From Dyella sp. RRB7 (GTDB lineage: Bacteria; Pseudomonadota; Gammaproteobacteria; Xanthomonadales; Rhodanobacteraceae), in contig NZ_JAKWJS010000001.1 in assembly GCF_022761115.1 (NCBI RefSeq), positions 806,001-870,000 of the forward strand: 64,000 nucleotides of DNA. The letters run 5' to 3'. This document shows, one piece after another, positions 62,778 through 64,000 of this stretch. Both the position numbers and the translations under genes were made by a program. Each line of letters opens with the position of its first letter. Position 1 is the first letter of the stretch. Below the pieces are notes generated by a model. It was not told the origin of the DNA. It made no database searches and saw only the letters and a program-made list of their open reading frames with translations.

Positions 62778-63665
62778 TCAAAGAATGTAGACGAACATGA
62801 ACAGGCCCAGCCACACCACGTCGACGAAATGCCAGTACCAGGCCACGGCCTCGAAACCGAAGTGATGGTCCTTGGTGAAGTGGCCCTTGGCCACGCGCAG
62901 CCAGATGATCGCCAGCATGATGGTGCCCAGCGTCACGTGCATGCCGTGGAAGCCGGTGAGCATGAAGAAGGTCGAACCGTAGACGCCGCTCTGCAGGGTC
63001 AGGTTGAGCTCCTTGTATGCCTCGATGTACTCGTGCGCCTGGAAGTACAGGAAGGTGGCGCCCAGCAGCACGGTGAAGCCCAGGAACAGCAGGATCTTGC
63101 CGCGATGACCGGCCTTCAGCGCGTGATGCGCGATGGTGATGGTCACGCTGGAGCTGAGCAGGATCAGCGTATTGAGCAGCGGCAGGCCCCACGGCGCCAC
63201 CGTCTCGAAGTTGCCGCCGATGCGGCCCGGGCCGCCACCGCCGCCAGCACCCCATGACGCGGCATAGTCGCTCCACAGGAACTGATGCGTCAGCACGCCA
63301 TGGCCCTCGCCGCCCAGCCACGGCACCGCGAACATGCGGGCGTAGAACAGCGCGCCGAAGAAGGCACCGAAGAACATCACCTCGGAGAAGATGAACCACA
63401 TCATGCCCATGCGGAACGAGCGATCCACCTGGCTGTTGTAGCTGCCGGCCAGCGACTCGCGGATCACCGAGCGGAACCAGCCGAAGAACATCAGCAGGAT
63501 GCCGATGAAGCCGATCGCCAGCACCGTCTTGCCGAAGCTCGCCTCACCCGGAGGGGCGTTGAGCCAGTGCGCGGCACCGAACACGGTGATGAACATGACG
63601 ACCGCGGCCACGATCGGCCAATAGCTCTTGCTCGGAACGAAATATGCGTCTTGCTGCTGACCCAT
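62778..63665 (-). CDS. ctaE: Cytochrome c oxidase subunit III
   Basis: Subunit III of the aa3-type terminal oxidase. The 295-residue protein has seven membrane segments. YYVPS-like AYFVPSKSYWPIVAAVVMFI is near the start, then the family signature RMGMMWFIFSEVMFFGAFFG (with the conserved Glu). YFQAHEYIEAY, FFMLTGFHGMHVTLGTIML and AVAWYWHFVDVVWLGLFMFV near the C terminus complete it. It is downstream of a 43-residue membrane protein gene, and its transcript ends at the bidirectional terminator. Confidence 0.97.
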   Translation of the reverse strand: MGQQQDAYFVPSKSYWPIVAAVVMFITVFGAAHWLNAPPGEASFGKTVLAIGFIGILLMFFGWFRSVIRESLAGSYNSQVDRSFRMGMMWFIFSEVMFFGAFFGALFYARMFAVPWLGGEGHGVLTHQFLWSDYAASWGAGGGGGPGRIGGNFETVAPWGLPLLNTLILLSSSVTITIAHHALKAGHRGKILLFLGFTVLLGATFLYFQAHEYIEAYKELNLTLQSGVYGSTFFMLTGFHGMHVTLGTIMLAIIWLRVAKGHFTKDHHFGFEAVAWYWHFVDVVWLGLFMFVYIL

Positions 63666-63777
63666 GGCGAGATCCCCGTGGATTTCTCTTGTTTACTTCC
63701 GCCCCCGCCGTATCGCGCGGGGAACTTCAACCCGCACCGCCTCACCGGCGCCACGGAGGAATACAACCGCGGACGTG

Positions 63778-63909
63778 TCAGGAGTACTTCAGTCCCTGCA
63801 GGAGCGAGAGGAGGAAGATCGCCAGGGCGATGGCGCCAAACACCATGACGGTGCGTCGCACTCCCCTTCGGCGCGTTTCCTCGATCGTTCCCTTCGACAA
63901 CTGGTTCAT
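63778..63909 (-). CDS. 43-residue membrane protein in the cytochrome oxidase cluster
   Basis: The ORF encodes a charged N terminus (MNQLSKGTIEETRRRGVRR) followed by one membrane helix (TVMVFGAIALAIFLLSLLQG) and LKYS. Small one-helix proteins are common between the subunit genes of proteobacterial cytochrome oxidase clusters and are thought to help assembly. It lies 51 bases after the upstream gene and 112 bases before ctaE. I am fairly sure it is translated; its function is unknown. Confidence 0.7.
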   Translation of the reverse strand: MNQLSKGTIEETRRRGVRRTVMVFGAIALAIFLLSLLQGLKYS

Positions 63910-63960
63910 CCGACTCGTTTCCCGCCCGCCCCGGCCAACGCCCAGGCGGTGATGCGTGTA

Positions 63961-64000
63961 TCAGTCTTCGTCGTGGCCATGGGCCAGGTCTTCGGGATGG
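63961..64000 (-). CDS. 3' end of an unidentified gene upstream of the 43-residue gene
   Basis: Only the last 12 codons and the stop are in the window, reading HPEDLAHGHDED. The acidic, His-containing tail cannot identify the gene. By position it is probably another cytochrome oxidase gene (ctaD or ctaG). Confidence 0.5.
   Translation of the reverse strand, partial: HPEDLAHGHDED

Noticed and set aside
63906-63980. 24-codon minus-strand ORF (MATTKTDTRITAWALAGAGG...) ending at the start of the 43-residue gene
   Set aside because: The ATGA overlap is suggestive, but it overlaps the end of the upstream gene and is too short to support without homologues.
1-64000. tRNA genes, CRISPR arrays, insertion sequences or prophage genes
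   Set aside because: No tandem spaced repeats, transposase, integrase or phage structural motifs were found in the frames, and I recognised no tRNA cloverleaf by eye; a dedicated tRNA scan was not possible.

Overview
The window is GC-rich, gene-dense bacterial chromosome without phage genes, insertion sequences, tRNAs or CRISPR arrays. Gene content points to a gammaproteobacterium of the Xanthomonadales, most likely family Rhodanobacteraceae (Dyella, Frateuria, Rhodanobacter or Luteibacter type). The signs are large TonB-dependent receptors (one Oar-like), a monothiol glutaredoxin fused to a rhodanese domain, a lipoprotein M3 peptidase, a pair of DsbA-like lipoproteins behind a cytochrome c4, and a cytochrome oxidase cluster with DUF2909, SURF1, CtaA and CyoE. 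The family assignment is inference from gene content; no search was run.

Layout. 0-7.8 kb: housekeeping genes (malic enzyme, a DUF1704 metallopeptidase-like protein, RsgA, an AlaA-type aminotransferase, an SGNH hydrolase, an LpxH-like phosphoesterase, the glutaredoxin-rhodanese fusion). 7.8-8.6 kb: the largest gene-free stretch, partly AT-rich, with several inverted repeats. 8.6-14 kb: an Oar-like TonB receptor and an OmpR/TctE-type two-component pair. 14-23.6 kb: glutathione synthesis (gshA), M3 peptidase, bioD, free methionine sulfoxide reductase, EngB, cytochrome c4, two DsbA-like lipoproteins and an EEP-family phosphatase. 23.6-35 kb: envelope and glycan functions (GH17-like membrane protein, Slt transglycosylase, LTA-synthase-like sulfatase, a frameshifted GT2 and a GT39-like membrane protein), with cca between them. 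35-43 kb: MidA-like methyltransferase, a second TonB receptor, an EcsC-like protein, and pterin/folate genes (folM-like, folK, folB) with tsaD. 43-47 kb: a dispersed version of the rpsU-dnaG region. 47.6-53.4 kb: a CusBA/C-type heavy-metal RND operon. 53.7-58.6 kb: Na/Pi cotransporter and MgtA, the latter behind a long leader with a small ORF. 59-64 kb: heme A synthesis and cytochrome oxidase assembly genes, ctaE, a 43-residue membrane protein and the 3' end of another gene.

How the genes work together. ctaA, cyoE, surf1 and ctaE build an aa3-type terminal oxidase; c4 is a likely electron donor or carrier. tsaD, rpsU, dnaG, rsgA and engB serve translation, ribosome assembly and replication. 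gshA, the glutaredoxin fusion, msrC and the DsbA pair form a thiol-redox theme. The most interesting non-genic parts are the structured leader ahead of the Oar-like receptor (8520-8590), the AT-rich segment before it, the mgtA leader with its small ORF (58365-58680), the perfect 23-bp palindrome at 28808-28856, and the helical-turn-spaced repeat ahead of the response regulator. I did not find a clearly new multi-gene system. The best candidates for undescribed biology are these leaders and the three-domain glutaredoxin fusion.
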